From Eubacteriales bacterium (GTDB lineage Bacteria > Bacillota > Clostridia > Lachnospirales > Lachnospiraceae), in the NCBI GenBank assembly GCA_030524745.1, contig JAUNGC010000028.1, forward strand, positions 1 through 50,838: a stretch of 50,838 nt of DNA. Direction: 5' to 3'. Each line of letters opens with the position of its first letter. Position 1 is the stretch's first letter. The notes below the pieces were generated by a model. The model saw nothing but the letters and a program-made list of their open reading frames with translations, had not been told where the DNA came from and ran no database searches. The translations under genes were made by a program, and so were the position numbers. This document shows positions 25,100-32,393 of the stretch, one piece after another.

Positions 25100-25552
25100 G
25101 TGATTGAAGCAACGAGCTGCGGCGGTGTAGTAATTTTCCGGGGCAAGATCCTTCTTCTTTATAAGAATTATAAGAATAAATATGAAGGATGGGTATTGCC
25201 CAAGGGAACCGTGGAGGCGGGCGAGGATTATAAACAGACCGCGTTGCGCGAGGTGCTGGAGGAGAGCGGATCCAGAGCTTCCATCATCAAATATATAGGC
25301 AGGAGTGAATACACGTTCAATGTGCCGGAAGACACCGTGGAAAAGGAAGTGCACTGGTATTTAATGATGGCGGACAGTTATTACAGCAAGCCGCAAAGAG
25401 AAGAATATTTTGTTGATTCCGGATTTTACAAATATCATGAAGCTTATCATCTTTTGAAATTTGCCAATGAGAAGCAGATTCTGGAGAAAGCTTATCATGA
25501 GTATCTCGAATTGAAGAAAAGTAATCTCTGGGGCAACCGCAAGTATTATTGA
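25100..25552 (+). CDS. Nudix hydrolase
   Basis: 150 residues. It hydrolyses a nucleoside diphosphate linked to another moiety; the exact substrate is not predictable. The full Nudix box is present, GTVEAGEDYKQTALREVLEESGS (residues about 37-58, GX5EX7REUXEEXGU). Start GTG 25100 is chosen because AGGAGG at 25087-25092 is optimally placed; the open frame upstream has no site. The long C-terminal tail (HEAYHLLKFANEKQILEKAYHEY) is typical of the diadenosine-polyphosphate-like members in Firmicutes. Confidence 0.9.
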   Translation: MIEATSCGGVVIFRGKILLLYKNYKNKYEGWVLPKGTVEAGEDYKQTALREVLEESGSRASIIKYIGRSEYTFNVPEDTVEKEVHWYLMMADSYYSKPQREEYFVDSGFYKYHEAYHLLKFANEKQILEKAYHEYLELKKSNLWGNRKYY

Positions 25553-25553
25553 C

Positions 25554-25586
25554 AATGCGCCTGCCGGACAGCAGGCGCATTATCTT
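25554..25586 (+). terminator. Terminator of the Nudix gene
   Basis: Perfect 11-base stem: AATGCGCCTGC (25554-25564) with GCAGGCGCATT (25571-25581). The T-tract (ATCTTT) is weak. Confidence 0.75.
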
Positions 25587-25648
25587 TCCATTGAAATAAG
25601 AAAGAGCGGGCGTTGTCTATCGCCGGTATTTTCAGGGTATTCTATAAT

Positions 25649-25966
25649 ATGAAATTTTATCGCAGACTTTATGTGGGAGAATCGATCAAAAAAGTGAATA
25701 AGGTGAAATGGAAGCTTCAGACGGGGGCGGGACAGTTTTCGGTCTATGTGATCTCCATTTCCCACACCCGCGATCAGCTTGATATTTTTCACTGTTCCCT
25801 GCTGAAACAAAAATATTTCGATCGGAAAAATCTGTATGTGGTCGGCCTGGCAAACAGTAAGGGAGAAGCTTATCAGCTTGTGGGCGAGATGCTCAGGGAC
25901 ACGCTGGAGAGCGGGATGGACGGCGACATAAAGGGGTTTTTGCTGAAAAATATTGGGCGGATTTAA
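25649..25966 (+). CDS. Small protein of unknown function
   Basis: 105 residues starting MKFYRRLYVGE. Soluble, mixed alpha/beta, with SVYVISISHTRDQLDIFHCSLLKQKYF and NLYVVGLANSKGEAYQLVGEML. I do not recognise the family. The start is uncertain: ATG 25649 has only a weak CAGGG upstream, and TTG 25613 would add 12 residues. It is 12 bases ahead of the DUF2953 gene and probably in its operon. Confidence 0.65.
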   Translation: MKFYRRLYVGESIKKVNKVKWKLQTGAGQFSVYVISISHTRDQLDIFHCSLLKQKYFDRKNLYVVGLANSKGEAYQLVGEMLRDTLESGMDGDIKGFLLKNIGRI

Positions 25967-25978
25967 AGGAGAAAACAG

Positions 25979-26917
25979 ATGATGATTGTATTGACAATCT
26001 TAAAGATCATCGGGCTCGTTTTGCTGGCGCTTCTGGCGCTGCTTTTGACGGCGCTTCTGCTGGTGCTTTTTGTTCCGATCCGATATAGAGCAGATGGAAC
26101 CTATCGGGAAAAGATAGAAGCGAAAATCCGGATCACATGGCTTCTTCATCTTTGTTCGGCAAAAGCCGAATTTGACGGAACATTTCAATATTGTGTGAGG
26201 GTCGCGGGAATCCGGCTGCTGCCGAAGAAAGAAAAACCAAAGGTACAAAAAGAGAACAGGAGTTTTGGGAAAAAGGCCGGAACAGAATCCGGGATGGATT
26301 CCGGGGCGGAGCCTGTTGAGGCAAAGAGCGGAAACGATGCGGCAAAAATAAGCGGACAAAGGACGGAAGAAAAAGAACAAAAAACGGCGGCAGAGACGGC
26401 AGGAACAGATAAAGTAGCAGATCAAACAACAGGGACCGCTGAAAAATCTCATCGTTTTTTGGCTGGATTCTTTGAACGGATTTCGGGCAGGATCCGAAAA
26501 TTCCGGGAAAAATGCCGGGCAATTTTTCAGAAAATCAGAAAAATCCGGGATAATATTTCTTACTATATAAAAATCCTGGAACGGGAGGAAACGAAGCAGG
26601 CGCTTTCCAATACGTTCGAGCAGTTAAAAGGAATTATCCGGCATGTTCTTCCCAAAAAGCTGGATATTTGCTTTTGGATTGGAATCGGAGACCCGGCATC
26701 CACGGGGCAGCTTATGGCGCTGCAGGGAATGTTTTATCCGATTCTGCAAAACCGTGTGCGGATTGTGCCGGATTTTGAGGAAAAGCGTATCGAAGGAAGC
26801 TTTCACATAAAGGGGCGTATCAGAATCGCGGTACTGCTGGTTTGCGGCCTTCGCGTATTCATCAACAGGAATTTCAGACAACTCATCAAGCTTTTGCGAA
26901 AAAAGGAGGAAGCGTAA
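25979..26917 (+). CDS. DUF2953 membrane protein (YtfI-like)
   Basis: 312 residues. An N-terminal membrane helix (residues 5-33, leucine-rich) leads into FVPIRYRADGTYREKIEAKIRITWLLHLC, the DUF2953 start, then a highly charged low-complexity linker (residues about 83-155), and a C-terminal domain with LDICFWIGIGDPASTGQLMALQGMFYP, characteristic of the family. In Bacillus the homolog ytfI lies directly before ytfJ, as here. AAAGGAG precedes ATG 25979. Function is not established; the association with gerW suggests a sporulation or germination role. Confidence 0.88.
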   Translation: MMIVLTILKIIGLVLLALLALLLTALLLVLFVPIRYRADGTYREKIEAKIRITWLLHLCSAKAEFDGTFQYCVRVAGIRLLPKKEKPKVQKENRSFGKKAGTESGMDSGAEPVEAKSGNDAAKISGQRTEEKEQKTAAETAGTDKVADQTTGTAEKSHRFLAGFFERISGRIRKFREKCRAIFQKIRKIRDNISYYIKILEREETKQALSNTFEQLKGIIRHVLPKKLDICFWIGIGDPASTGQLMALQGMFYPILQNRVRIVPDFEEKRIEGSFHIKGRIRIAVLLVCGLRVFINRNFRQLIKLLRKKEEA

Positions 26918-27346
26918 ATGGCGGAGAATAAAGACAACAATATCAGTTCGGTAATGGAATCTCTTATGAAAGGAGCGGAATCTGTATTTACGACCAAAAC
27001 AGTGGTGGGAGAAGCGACCAAGATTGACGATACGATCATTGTTCCGCTGGTGGACGTTTCGTTTGGGATCGGAGCGGGAGCCACATGCGGGGCGGGAAAG
27101 GATTCCAGAAAGAACGGAGGCGCAGGAGGCATGAGCGGGAAAATGTCTCCCAGCGCGGTTTTGCTCATCAAAAACGGGCAGACAAAGCTGGTCAACATTA
27201 AAAACCAGGACGGCGTGACGAAAATTCTGGATATGATTCCCGATATTGTGGATAAATTTACGGCGCCGAAGCAGGAAATGATGAGCGACGAAGAGGCGGT
27301 GGACGCTGCTTTTCCGGAGGACGACGATGCGGAAACAGAGGCGTAA
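26918..27346 (+). CDS. gerW: GerW (YtfJ) family sporulation protein
   Basis: 142 residues. The family is needed for normal spore germination in Bacillus. Visible: VMESLMKGAESVFTTKTVVGEATKIDDTIIVPLVDVSFGIGAGA, GGAGGMSGKMSPSAVLLIKNG, and DMIPDIVDKF. An acidic tail follows. Its start directly abuts the DUF2953 stop (no gap), so the two are co-translated. The presence of this gene is one of the main signs that the organism forms spores. Confidence 0.93.
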   Translation: MAENKDNNISSVMESLMKGAESVFTTKTVVGEATKIDDTIIVPLVDVSFGIGAGATCGAGKDSRKNGGAGGMSGKMSPSAVLLIKNGQTKLVNIKNQDGVTKILDMIPDIVDKFTAPKQEMMSDEEAVDAAFPEDDDAETEA

Positions 27347-27348
27347 GA

Positions 27349-27387
27349 GCCTGTTTGCCGGATCGCGCATGCGCCGGCAGGTTTTTC
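27349..27387 (+). terminator. Terminator of the DUF2953-gerW operon
   Basis: The stem GCCTG...TTGCCGG pairs with CCGGCAGG, followed by TTTTT at 27382-27386. The stem is imperfect (small bulge), but the U-tract is good. Confidence 0.7.
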
Positions 27388-27398
27388 CATACATCATT

Positions 27399-27427
27399 TT
27401 GTGAAAAAAGCATATATTAAATATAAG
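27399..27427 (+). promoter_or_regulatory. Promoter of the 48-residue membrane protein
   Basis: TTGTGA (27399-27404), 17-base spacer, TATAAG (27422-27427). It lies about 26 bases before the small gene. Confidence 0.6.
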
Positions 27428-27452
27428 TAAGAATGTAAGGAGCAGCATACAA

Positions 27453-27599
27453 ATGGGCCGGATCATCGCATTTGCTATTTTCTGGGTGGCTATCGGGATG
27501 CTGCTCATGCTTTTTTTCAGATTTCGGATTTTCGGCGCATTTTTTGCGCTCATACTTCTGGCGATCAGCTATATCATTCTGACATGCTGCGATCATTAG
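27453..27599 (+). CDS. Tiny membrane protein (48 residues)
   Basis: Begins MGRIIAFAIFWVAIGMLLML and ends ILTCCDH. Two hydrophobic segments (residues 4-21 and 26-44) are joined by FRFRIFG, a hairpin-like topology. AAGGAG at 27438-27443 and a matching promoter support it as real. I recognise no family. It is isolated between gerW and rpmB. Confidence 0.7.
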   Translation: MGRIIAFAIFWVAIGMLLMLFFRFRIFGAFFALILLAISYIILTCCDH

Positions 27600-27688
27600 C
27601 GGATGAGGCTACCCTCCGTATACAAGAGGACACATTATGGATAAAAGCATGAGACGGATCGGTTGCGGAACAGGAAGCGGACAGCAAC

Positions 27689-27724
27689 GCGGCCGGCGCA
27701 GACTCAAAACTCTGCGCCGGCCGC
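27689..27724. repeat. Very strong GC-rich hairpin
   Basis: Perfect 13-base stem GCGGCCGGCGCAG (27689-27701) with CTGCGCCGGCCGC (27712-27724) and a 10-base A-rich loop. No U-tract on either strand. It lies in the 200-base gap between the 48-residue gene and rpmB. The rest of 27600-27740 is otherwise featureless apart from a weak basic ORF that spans it. Confidence 0.7.
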
Positions 27725-27741
27725 AATGCCGTATCAGTATT

Positions 27742-27780
27742 AAAAAAACGAATACCCCTTTGTGATCCAAAGGGGTATTT
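27742..27780 (-). terminator. Terminator of rpmB
   Basis: On the minus strand AAATACCCCTTTG pairs with CAAAGGGGTATT and is followed by CGTTTTTTT. It lies 20 bases after the rpmB stop. Confidence 0.85.
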
Positions 27781-27799
27781 CATGATTTCATCATTTTCA

Positions 27800-27985
27800 T
27801 TAAGCTCTTTCAACCCTGCCGGACTTTAAGCAGTTTGTGCATACGTGCATTCTCCGTGCACCACCGTTGACTTTGCATTTAACGCTTCTGACGTTGGAAT
27901 TCCAGATACGGTTGGTTCTTCTATGGGAATGGCTTACGTTGTTACCGAAATGAGCGCCTTTGCCACAAATATCGCATTTTGCCAT
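27800..27985 (-). CDS. rpmB: 50S ribosomal protein L28
   Basis: 61 residues, starting MAKCDICGKGAHFGNNVSHSH. It carries the zinc-binding CxxC pairs (CDIC and CTNC), so it is the zinc-containing C+ form. RTNRIWNSNVRSVK and RRMHVCTNCLKSGRV are typical. AGGAGGTG lies upstream of the start. It is divergent from the Asp23-fakA-recG genes, an arrangement common in Firmicutes. Confidence 0.97.
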   Translation of the reverse strand: MAKCDICGKGAHFGNNVSHSHRRTNRIWNSNVRSVKCKVNGGARRMHVCTNCLKSGRVERA

Positions 27986-28033
27986 GATTGCACCTCCTCA
28001 AACTTTATTAGTCGTTTGACTGACAACATCAGT

Positions 28034-28062
28034 ATGATAGCAGAATTTGTCGCGTTTGGCAA
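28034..28062 (-). promoter_or_regulatory. Promoter of rpmB
   Basis: On the minus strand: TTGCCA (28062-28057), exact 17-base spacer, TATCAT (28039-28034). It gives a 5' leader of about 40 bases. Confidence 0.75.
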
Positions 28063-28101
28063 GTAAAATATGATCAAATTTTTAAAAAGTTAAATTACTT
28101 A

Positions 28102-28130
28102 TTCCCTTTTTGTGGGAAAGCGGTTATAAT
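28102..28130 (+). promoter_or_regulatory. Promoter of the Asp23-fakA-recG operon
   Basis: Perfect -10 TATAAT (28125-28130) 35 bases before the Asp23 start. The -35 candidate at 17 bases, TTCCCT (28102-28107), is poor, so an activator or weaker use is likely. Confidence 0.55.
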
Positions 28131-28165
28131 AAGCATAGATTTTTGCGGAAGAAGGAGGTTATCGC

Positions 28166-28522
28166 ATGAAAGGCTCTTCTATGACGACTCATATGGGCAG
28201 TATCACGATTGATAATGAAGTAATCAGTCAGTATGCCGGAACCGTGGCTATGGAATGCTTTGGAATTGTTGGCATGGGCGTGACGGTGAAAGGCGGACTG
28301 GTGAAGCTTTTGAAGAAAGACAGCATCACCAAAGGCATCGCCGTTACCCTGAATAATAATAAACTGACGCTGGATTTTCATGTTATCGTGGCTTATGGAG
28401 TCAGCATTCTTGCAGTATCAGATAATCTGATCAGCAATGTCAAATATAAGGTAGAGGAATTTACCGGAATCGAAATAGAGAAAATCAACATCTTTGTGGA
28501 AGGTGTACGAGTGATTGATTAA
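28166..28522 (+). CDS. Asp23/Gls24 (DUF322) family protein
   Basis: 118 residues, equivalent in position to YloU of Bacillus. Visible: GSITIDNEVISQYAGTVAMECFGIVGM, LTLDFHVIVAYGVSILAVSDNLISNVKYKVEEFTGIEIEKINIFVEGV. Family members sit at the membrane or in the cell envelope stress context, but the function is not well defined. AAGAAGGAGG upstream sets ATG 28166. It is 13 bases before fakA. Confidence 0.92.
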   Translation: MKGSSMTTHMGSITIDNEVISQYAGTVAMECFGIVGMGVTVKGGLVKLLKKDSITKGIAVTLNNNKLTLDFHVIVAYGVSILAVSDNLISNVKYKVEEFTGIEIEKINIFVEGVRVID

Positions 28523-28535
28523 GGAGGACTTAACC

Positions 28536-30245
28536 GTGGCTGTAAATACGATCGACGCTAAGATGCTCGCAAAGATGTTCTTAGCCGGAGCCAAGAATCT
28601 TGAAAGCAAGAAAGAGTGGATCAACGAATTGAATGTGTTCCCCGTTCCGGATGGGGATACCGGTACGAATATGACCCTGACGATCATGTCTGCCGCCAAG
28701 GATGTGGCGGTCATGGACGCGAACAATGATCTGGATATGGCGTCTTTGGCAAAAGCGATTTCTTCCGGTTCTTTAAGAGGCGCCAGAGGCAACTCGGGCG
28801 TTATTTTGTCGCAGTTATTCCGTGGTTTTACAAAAGCGATCCGCGATTACGATTCCATCGATATTCCGATTCTGGCGCAGGCCTGCGAGCGGGCGGTAGA
28901 GACCGCTTACAAGGCTGTCATGAAGCCGAAGGAGGGCACCATTCTGACGGTTGCCAAAGGCGCGTCGTTAAAGGCGCGGGAACTGGCGGATGCGGGCGAA
29001 ACAGATCTGGAGAAGTTCATCGGAACGATTATTGAACATGCGGACTATGTTTTGAGCCAGACGCCGGAAATGCTTCCGGTTCTGAAACAGGCGGGCGTGG
29101 TGGACTCCGGCGGACAGGGTCTGATGCAGGTTTTGAAGGGCGCTTATGAAGCGTATCTCGGAAAAGAAGTTGATTTTAAGCTGGAAGCTTCCGCAGCCCC
29201 GGCGGCGGGCGCTCCCTTTGCGGGCGGCAGCGCGCAGGCACAGGCGGAGACGGATATCAAATTCGGCTATTGTACGGAATTTATCATCATGCTGAACAAA
29301 ACGTTCAATATCAAGCAGGAGATGGATTTTAAGGCTTATCTGGAATCCATCGGCGATTCCATCGTTGTGGTGGCGGATGATGATGTGGTGAAGGTGCACG
29401 TACATACCAACGATCCTGGTATGGCGATTCAGAAGGCCTTGAAGTACGGCGCGCTTTCCAATATGAAGATCGACAATATGCGTCTGGAGCACCACGAGAA
29501 AGTCATCAAGATGGCGCAGAAGGAGGCGGAGCAGGAAGCGGCACAGAAGGCTGCGCAGCCTGCCGCAAAGGAGCCTGAAGAGATGAAGAAGGCGGGCTTT
29601 ATCGCGGTTTCCGTCGGCGAAGGAATCAATGCAATTTTTAAGGACCTGGGCGTGGATTATATCATCGAAGGCGGTCAGACCATGAATCCCAGCACAGAGG
29701 ACGTCCTGAATGCGATCGATAAGGTTCATGCGGAGACGATCTATGTGCTTCCCAACAATAAGAACATCGTGCTGGCGGCCAATCAGGCGAAGTACATGAC
29801 GGAGGATAAGCGGATTGTCGTCATTCCCACAAAGACCATCGCACAGGGAATTACCGCAATCATCAACTATATGCCGGACGCTTCCGAGGAAGAGAACGAG
29901 GCGGCGATGTCGGATGCAATCGGACAGGTGCGGACCGGAGAGGTCACTTATGCAGTGCGCGATACGATCATCGACGATTACGAGATCAAAGAGGGCGACT
30001 ACATGGGCATCGGCGACGACGGTATTCTGGCGGTCGGTCAGGCGGTTTTGGATGTGACGCTTGGCATGATCGATAAGATGATGGATGAGGACATGGAACT
30101 GATCAGCATCTATTATGGACAGGATACGACGGAAGCGGATGCGGAAGCGCTTCGGAGCAGCGTGGAAGAAAAATATCCTTCCTGCGACGTGGAACTGCAG
30201 TACGGCGGACAGCCGATCTACTATTATATTGTTTCGGTTGAGTGA
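28536..30245 (+). CDS. fakA: DAK2-domain fatty acid kinase subunit A (YloV/FakA type)
   Basis: 569 residues. FakA is the ATP-binding partner of DegV/FakB proteins; together they phosphorylate exogenous fatty acids for phospholipid synthesis. The N-terminal DhaL/DAK2 domain has NVFPVPDGDTGTNMTLT with the Mg-binding aspartates and SLRGARGNSGVILSQLFRG; the middle domain has FGYCTEFIIML; the C-terminal part resembles DegV (VYVLPNNKNIVLAA). Start GTG 28536 has AAGGAGG eight bases upstream. The Asp23-FakA-RecG order is conserved across Firmicutes. An Ala/Gln-rich linker (QKEAEQEAAQKAAQPAAKEP) separates the last domain. Confidence 0.9.
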   Translation: MAVNTIDAKMLAKMFLAGAKNLESKKEWINELNVFPVPDGDTGTNMTLTIMSAAKDVAVMDANNDLDMASLAKAISSGSLRGARGNSGVILSQLFRGFTKAIRDYDSIDIPILAQACERAVETAYKAVMKPKEGTILTVAKGASLKARELADAGETDLEKFIGTIIEHADYVLSQTPEMLPVLKQAGVVDSGGQGLMQVLKGAYEAYLGKEVDFKLEASAAPAAGAPFAGGSAQAQAETDIKFGYCTEFIIMLNKTFNIKQEMDFKAYLESIGDSIVVVADDDVVKVHVHTNDPGMAIQKALKYGALSNMKIDNMRLEHHEKVIKMAQKEAEQEAAQKAAQPAAKEPEEMKKAGFIAVSVGEGINAIFKDLGVDYIIEGGQTMNPSTEDVLNAIDKVHAETIYVLPNNKNIVLAANQAKYMTEDKRIVVIPTKTIAQGITAIINYMPDASEEENEAAMSDAIGQVRTGEVTYAVRDTIIDDYEIKEGDYMGIGDDGILAVGQAVLDVTLGMIDKMMDEDMELISIYYGQDTTEADAEALRSSVEEKYPSCDVELQYGGQPIYYYIVSVE

Positions 30246-32278
30246 ACAAAATGAAATCAAACGATTCTATTTCAACTTTGAAAGGCGTAGGGGCGAAGAC
30301 CACTGCGCTTTTTTCAAAACTTCATATCGAAACGACGGGACAACTGGCCAATTATTTTCCGCGTTCCTATGACCATTTTGAAGATCCGGCGGCCATTTGC
30401 GAACTTGTGCCCGGCCGGATTTGGGCGGTGCGGGCCTGTGTGACAGGAACGCCTTCCACGGTCCGGGCAAAAGGAATGGCGATTACCCATGCCAATGTAT
30501 CGGACGGCACGGGTGCGATGCGGCTGACCTGGTTTCGCATGCCCTATATCAAAAACGTACTCGCGTCCGGTTCCTTTTATGTGTTTCGCGGCATGGTGAA
30601 AAACGGCGCAAAAGGCACCTTCGTGATGGAACATCCCAGGATATTGAAAGAGGAAGAGTATCAGTTGCTGCAGCATACCTGGCAGCCCCGTTATGCCCTG
30701 ACGGCCGGAATCACCAATAACATGGTTTCCAAATGCATGCGTCAGGTATTAAACGCGCTTGCAGCGCCGGATTATCTGACGGATGAACTTTTGCGGCAAT
30801 ACCGCCTGATTCCTCTGCAGGAGGCTTATGAGAAGATTCATTTTCCTCTTTCCATGGAAGACGTGCAGCGGGCGAGGCGGAGGCTGGTTTTTGATGAATT
30901 TCTGGCCTTTCTGGTGCAGATCAAGCGCCAGAAGGTGTTAAACGATCAGGTATTTGTGGAACGTTCCATGATACCGGTGTCGGATACGGTCAGATTGCTG
31001 GAAGCCCTTCCCTATGAACTCACCTCGGCCCAGAAGCGGGTGTGGAAGGAGATCGAGCAGGATCTGGGAAAACACGTGGCGATGAACCGGCTGATTCAGG
31101 GAGATGTGGGAAGCGGCAAGACGATTCTGGCTTTTCTGGCATTGCTGATGTGCAGCGCCAACGGCAGACAGGGATGCCTGATGGCTCCCACGGAAGTGCT
31201 GGCGAATCAGCACTTTGAAGCTTTGAACAAAATGACGGCGAAATACGGTCTTTGCACCCGGCCGGTTCTGCTGACCGGTTCCATGACGGCGAAGCAGAAA
31301 AAAGAGGTATATGAAAAAATTGCATCCGGAGAGGCCAATGTGATCATCGGCACCCATGCGCTCATTCAGGAGAAAGCGGTATACCGGGATCTTGCGCTGG
31401 TGGTGACGGATGAGCAGCATCGTTTCGGCGTGCGCCAGCGGGAAACGCTGGCCAAAAAGGGAGATCGGGACGGCGTACATGTGCTTGTCATGAGCGCTAC
31501 GCCCATTCCGCGCACGCTGGCCATCGTTTTATACGGCGATGTCTCCGTATCCGTGTTGGACGAAATGCCCGCAAACCGTCTTCCCATTAAAAACTGTGTG
31601 GTGGACACCAATTTCCGCAAAAAGGCTTATGCCTTTATACAGGCCCAGGTGGAAGCAGGACGGCAGGCCTATGTGATCTGCCCCATGGTGGAAGAGGGGG
31701 AAATGGAGGGCGTCGAAAACGTCATCGACTATACGGAAAAATTAAAGAGCGTTCTGCCGGAAACGATCCGGGTTGCATCGCTGCATGGTAAAATGAAGCC
31801 CGCTCTGAAACAGAAGATCATGGATGAATTTGCGGCGCACAACATCGACGTGCTGGTTTCCACGACAGTTATAGAAGTCGGCATCAACGTTCCCAATGCG
31901 ACCGTGATGCTGGTGGAAAATGCGGAGCGTTTTGGCCTGGCCCAGCTTCACCAGTTGCGCGGGCGGGTCGGACGCGGAAAGGAACAGAGTTTCTGCATTT
32001 TTATGACCGGAGACGACAGCGGACAGAAGAATAAGCGCCTGGATGTGCTCAACCGCTCCAACGACGGCTTTTTCATCGCAAACGAAGACTTAAAGCTGCG
32101 CGGGCCGGGCGATCTGTTCGGCATTCGCCAGAGCGGAGACCTGGAATTTATGCTGGGCGACATCTATCAGGATTCCGATGTGCTTCTGGAAGCGAGCGAA
32201 CTGGCGGACAGAGTGCTTTCCGGCGAGGTTGTGCTGCCGGAAAAAGAAACTTTTCAAAATCGAACATATGTGTTATAA
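30242..32278 (+). CDS. recG: ATP-dependent DNA helicase RecG
   Basis: 678 residues. RecG remodels stalled replication forks and Holliday junctions. Visible: the wedge/OB domain (SISTLKGVGAKTTALFSKLHI, ANYFPRSYDHFEDP), Walker A IQGDVGSGKTILAFLAL, the DExH-type box VVTDEQHRFGVRQRE, SATPIPRTLAIVLYGD, STTVIEVGINVPNATVM, and QLHQLRGRVGRG. GTG 30242 overlaps the fakA stop (GTGA), indicating coupling; ATG 30251 is a possible alternative. The last bases overlap the promoter of the topoisomerase gene. Confidence 0.97.
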   Translation: MNKMKSNDSISTLKGVGAKTTALFSKLHIETTGQLANYFPRSYDHFEDPAAICELVPGRIWAVRACVTGTPSTVRAKGMAITHANVSDGTGAMRLTWFRMPYIKNVLASGSFYVFRGMVKNGAKGTFVMEHPRILKEEEYQLLQHTWQPRYALTAGITNNMVSKCMRQVLNALAAPDYLTDELLRQYRLIPLQEAYEKIHFPLSMEDVQRARRRLVFDEFLAFLVQIKRQKVLNDQVFVERSMIPVSDTVRLLEALPYELTSAQKRVWKEIEQDLGKHVAMNRLIQGDVGSGKTILAFLALLMCSANGRQGCLMAPTEVLANQHFEALNKMTAKYGLCTRPVLLTGSMTAKQKKEVYEKIASGEANVIIGTHALIQEKAVYRDLALVVTDEQHRFGVRQRETLAKKGDRDGVHVLVMSATPIPRTLAIVLYGDVSVSVLDEMPANRLPIKNCVVDTNFRKKAYAFIQAQVEAGRQAYVICPMVEEGEMEGVENVIDYTEKLKSVLPETIRVASLHGKMKPALKQKIMDEFAAHNIDVLVSTTVIEVGINVPNATVMLVENAERFGLAQLHQLRGRVGRGKEQSFCIFMTGDDSGQKNKRLDVLNRSNDGFFIANEDLKLRGPGDLFGIRQSGDLEFMLGDIYQDSDVLLEASELADRVLSGEVVLPEKETFQNRTYVL

Positions 32279-32279
32279 T
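32251..32279 (+). promoter_or_regulatory. Extended -10 promoter of the parE-type gene, inside recG
   Basis: TG-T-TATAAT at 32271-32279 is an extended -10; -35 TTTTCA (32251-32256) sits 17 bases upstream. The -10 contains the recG stop codon. Confidence 0.7.
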
Positions 32280-32352
32280 CTCGTCAGAGATGGAAAAGCT
32301 TAAAAAGCCTGTTCAGGTTTAAGTGGTTATGGAAACAGACAGAAAGGAATGG

Positions 32353-32376
32353 CGGCCGCCGGCGAATCGGCGGCCG
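32353..32376 (+). promoter_or_regulatory. GC-rich hairpin in the parE-type leader
   Basis: CGGCCGCCG (32353-32361) pairs perfectly with CGGCGGCCG (32368-32376). It lies in the 5' leader, 18 bases before the chosen start. There is no U-tract. It might influence translation or, if ATG 32349 were the start, would fall in the coding sequence. Confidence 0.5.
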
Positions 32377-32393
32377 TCACGGAAAGACGGAAA

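Noticed and set aside
26624-27553. 309-codon antisense frame across DUF2953, gerW and the gap
   Set aside because: Basic, His/Arg-rich translation with no motif; both sense genes are clearly real.
27637-27765. 42-residue basic ORF after the tiny membrane gene
   Set aside because: It has an RBS-like AAGAGGA, but it is built over a 13-base perfect hairpin and ends in the rpmB terminator, and it has no plausible domain. Kept only as a note.
28968-30260. 430-codon open frame antisense to fakA
   Set aside because: It is a shadow of the strongly biased fakA codons: His/Arg/Leu-rich translation, no RBS, no family motifs.
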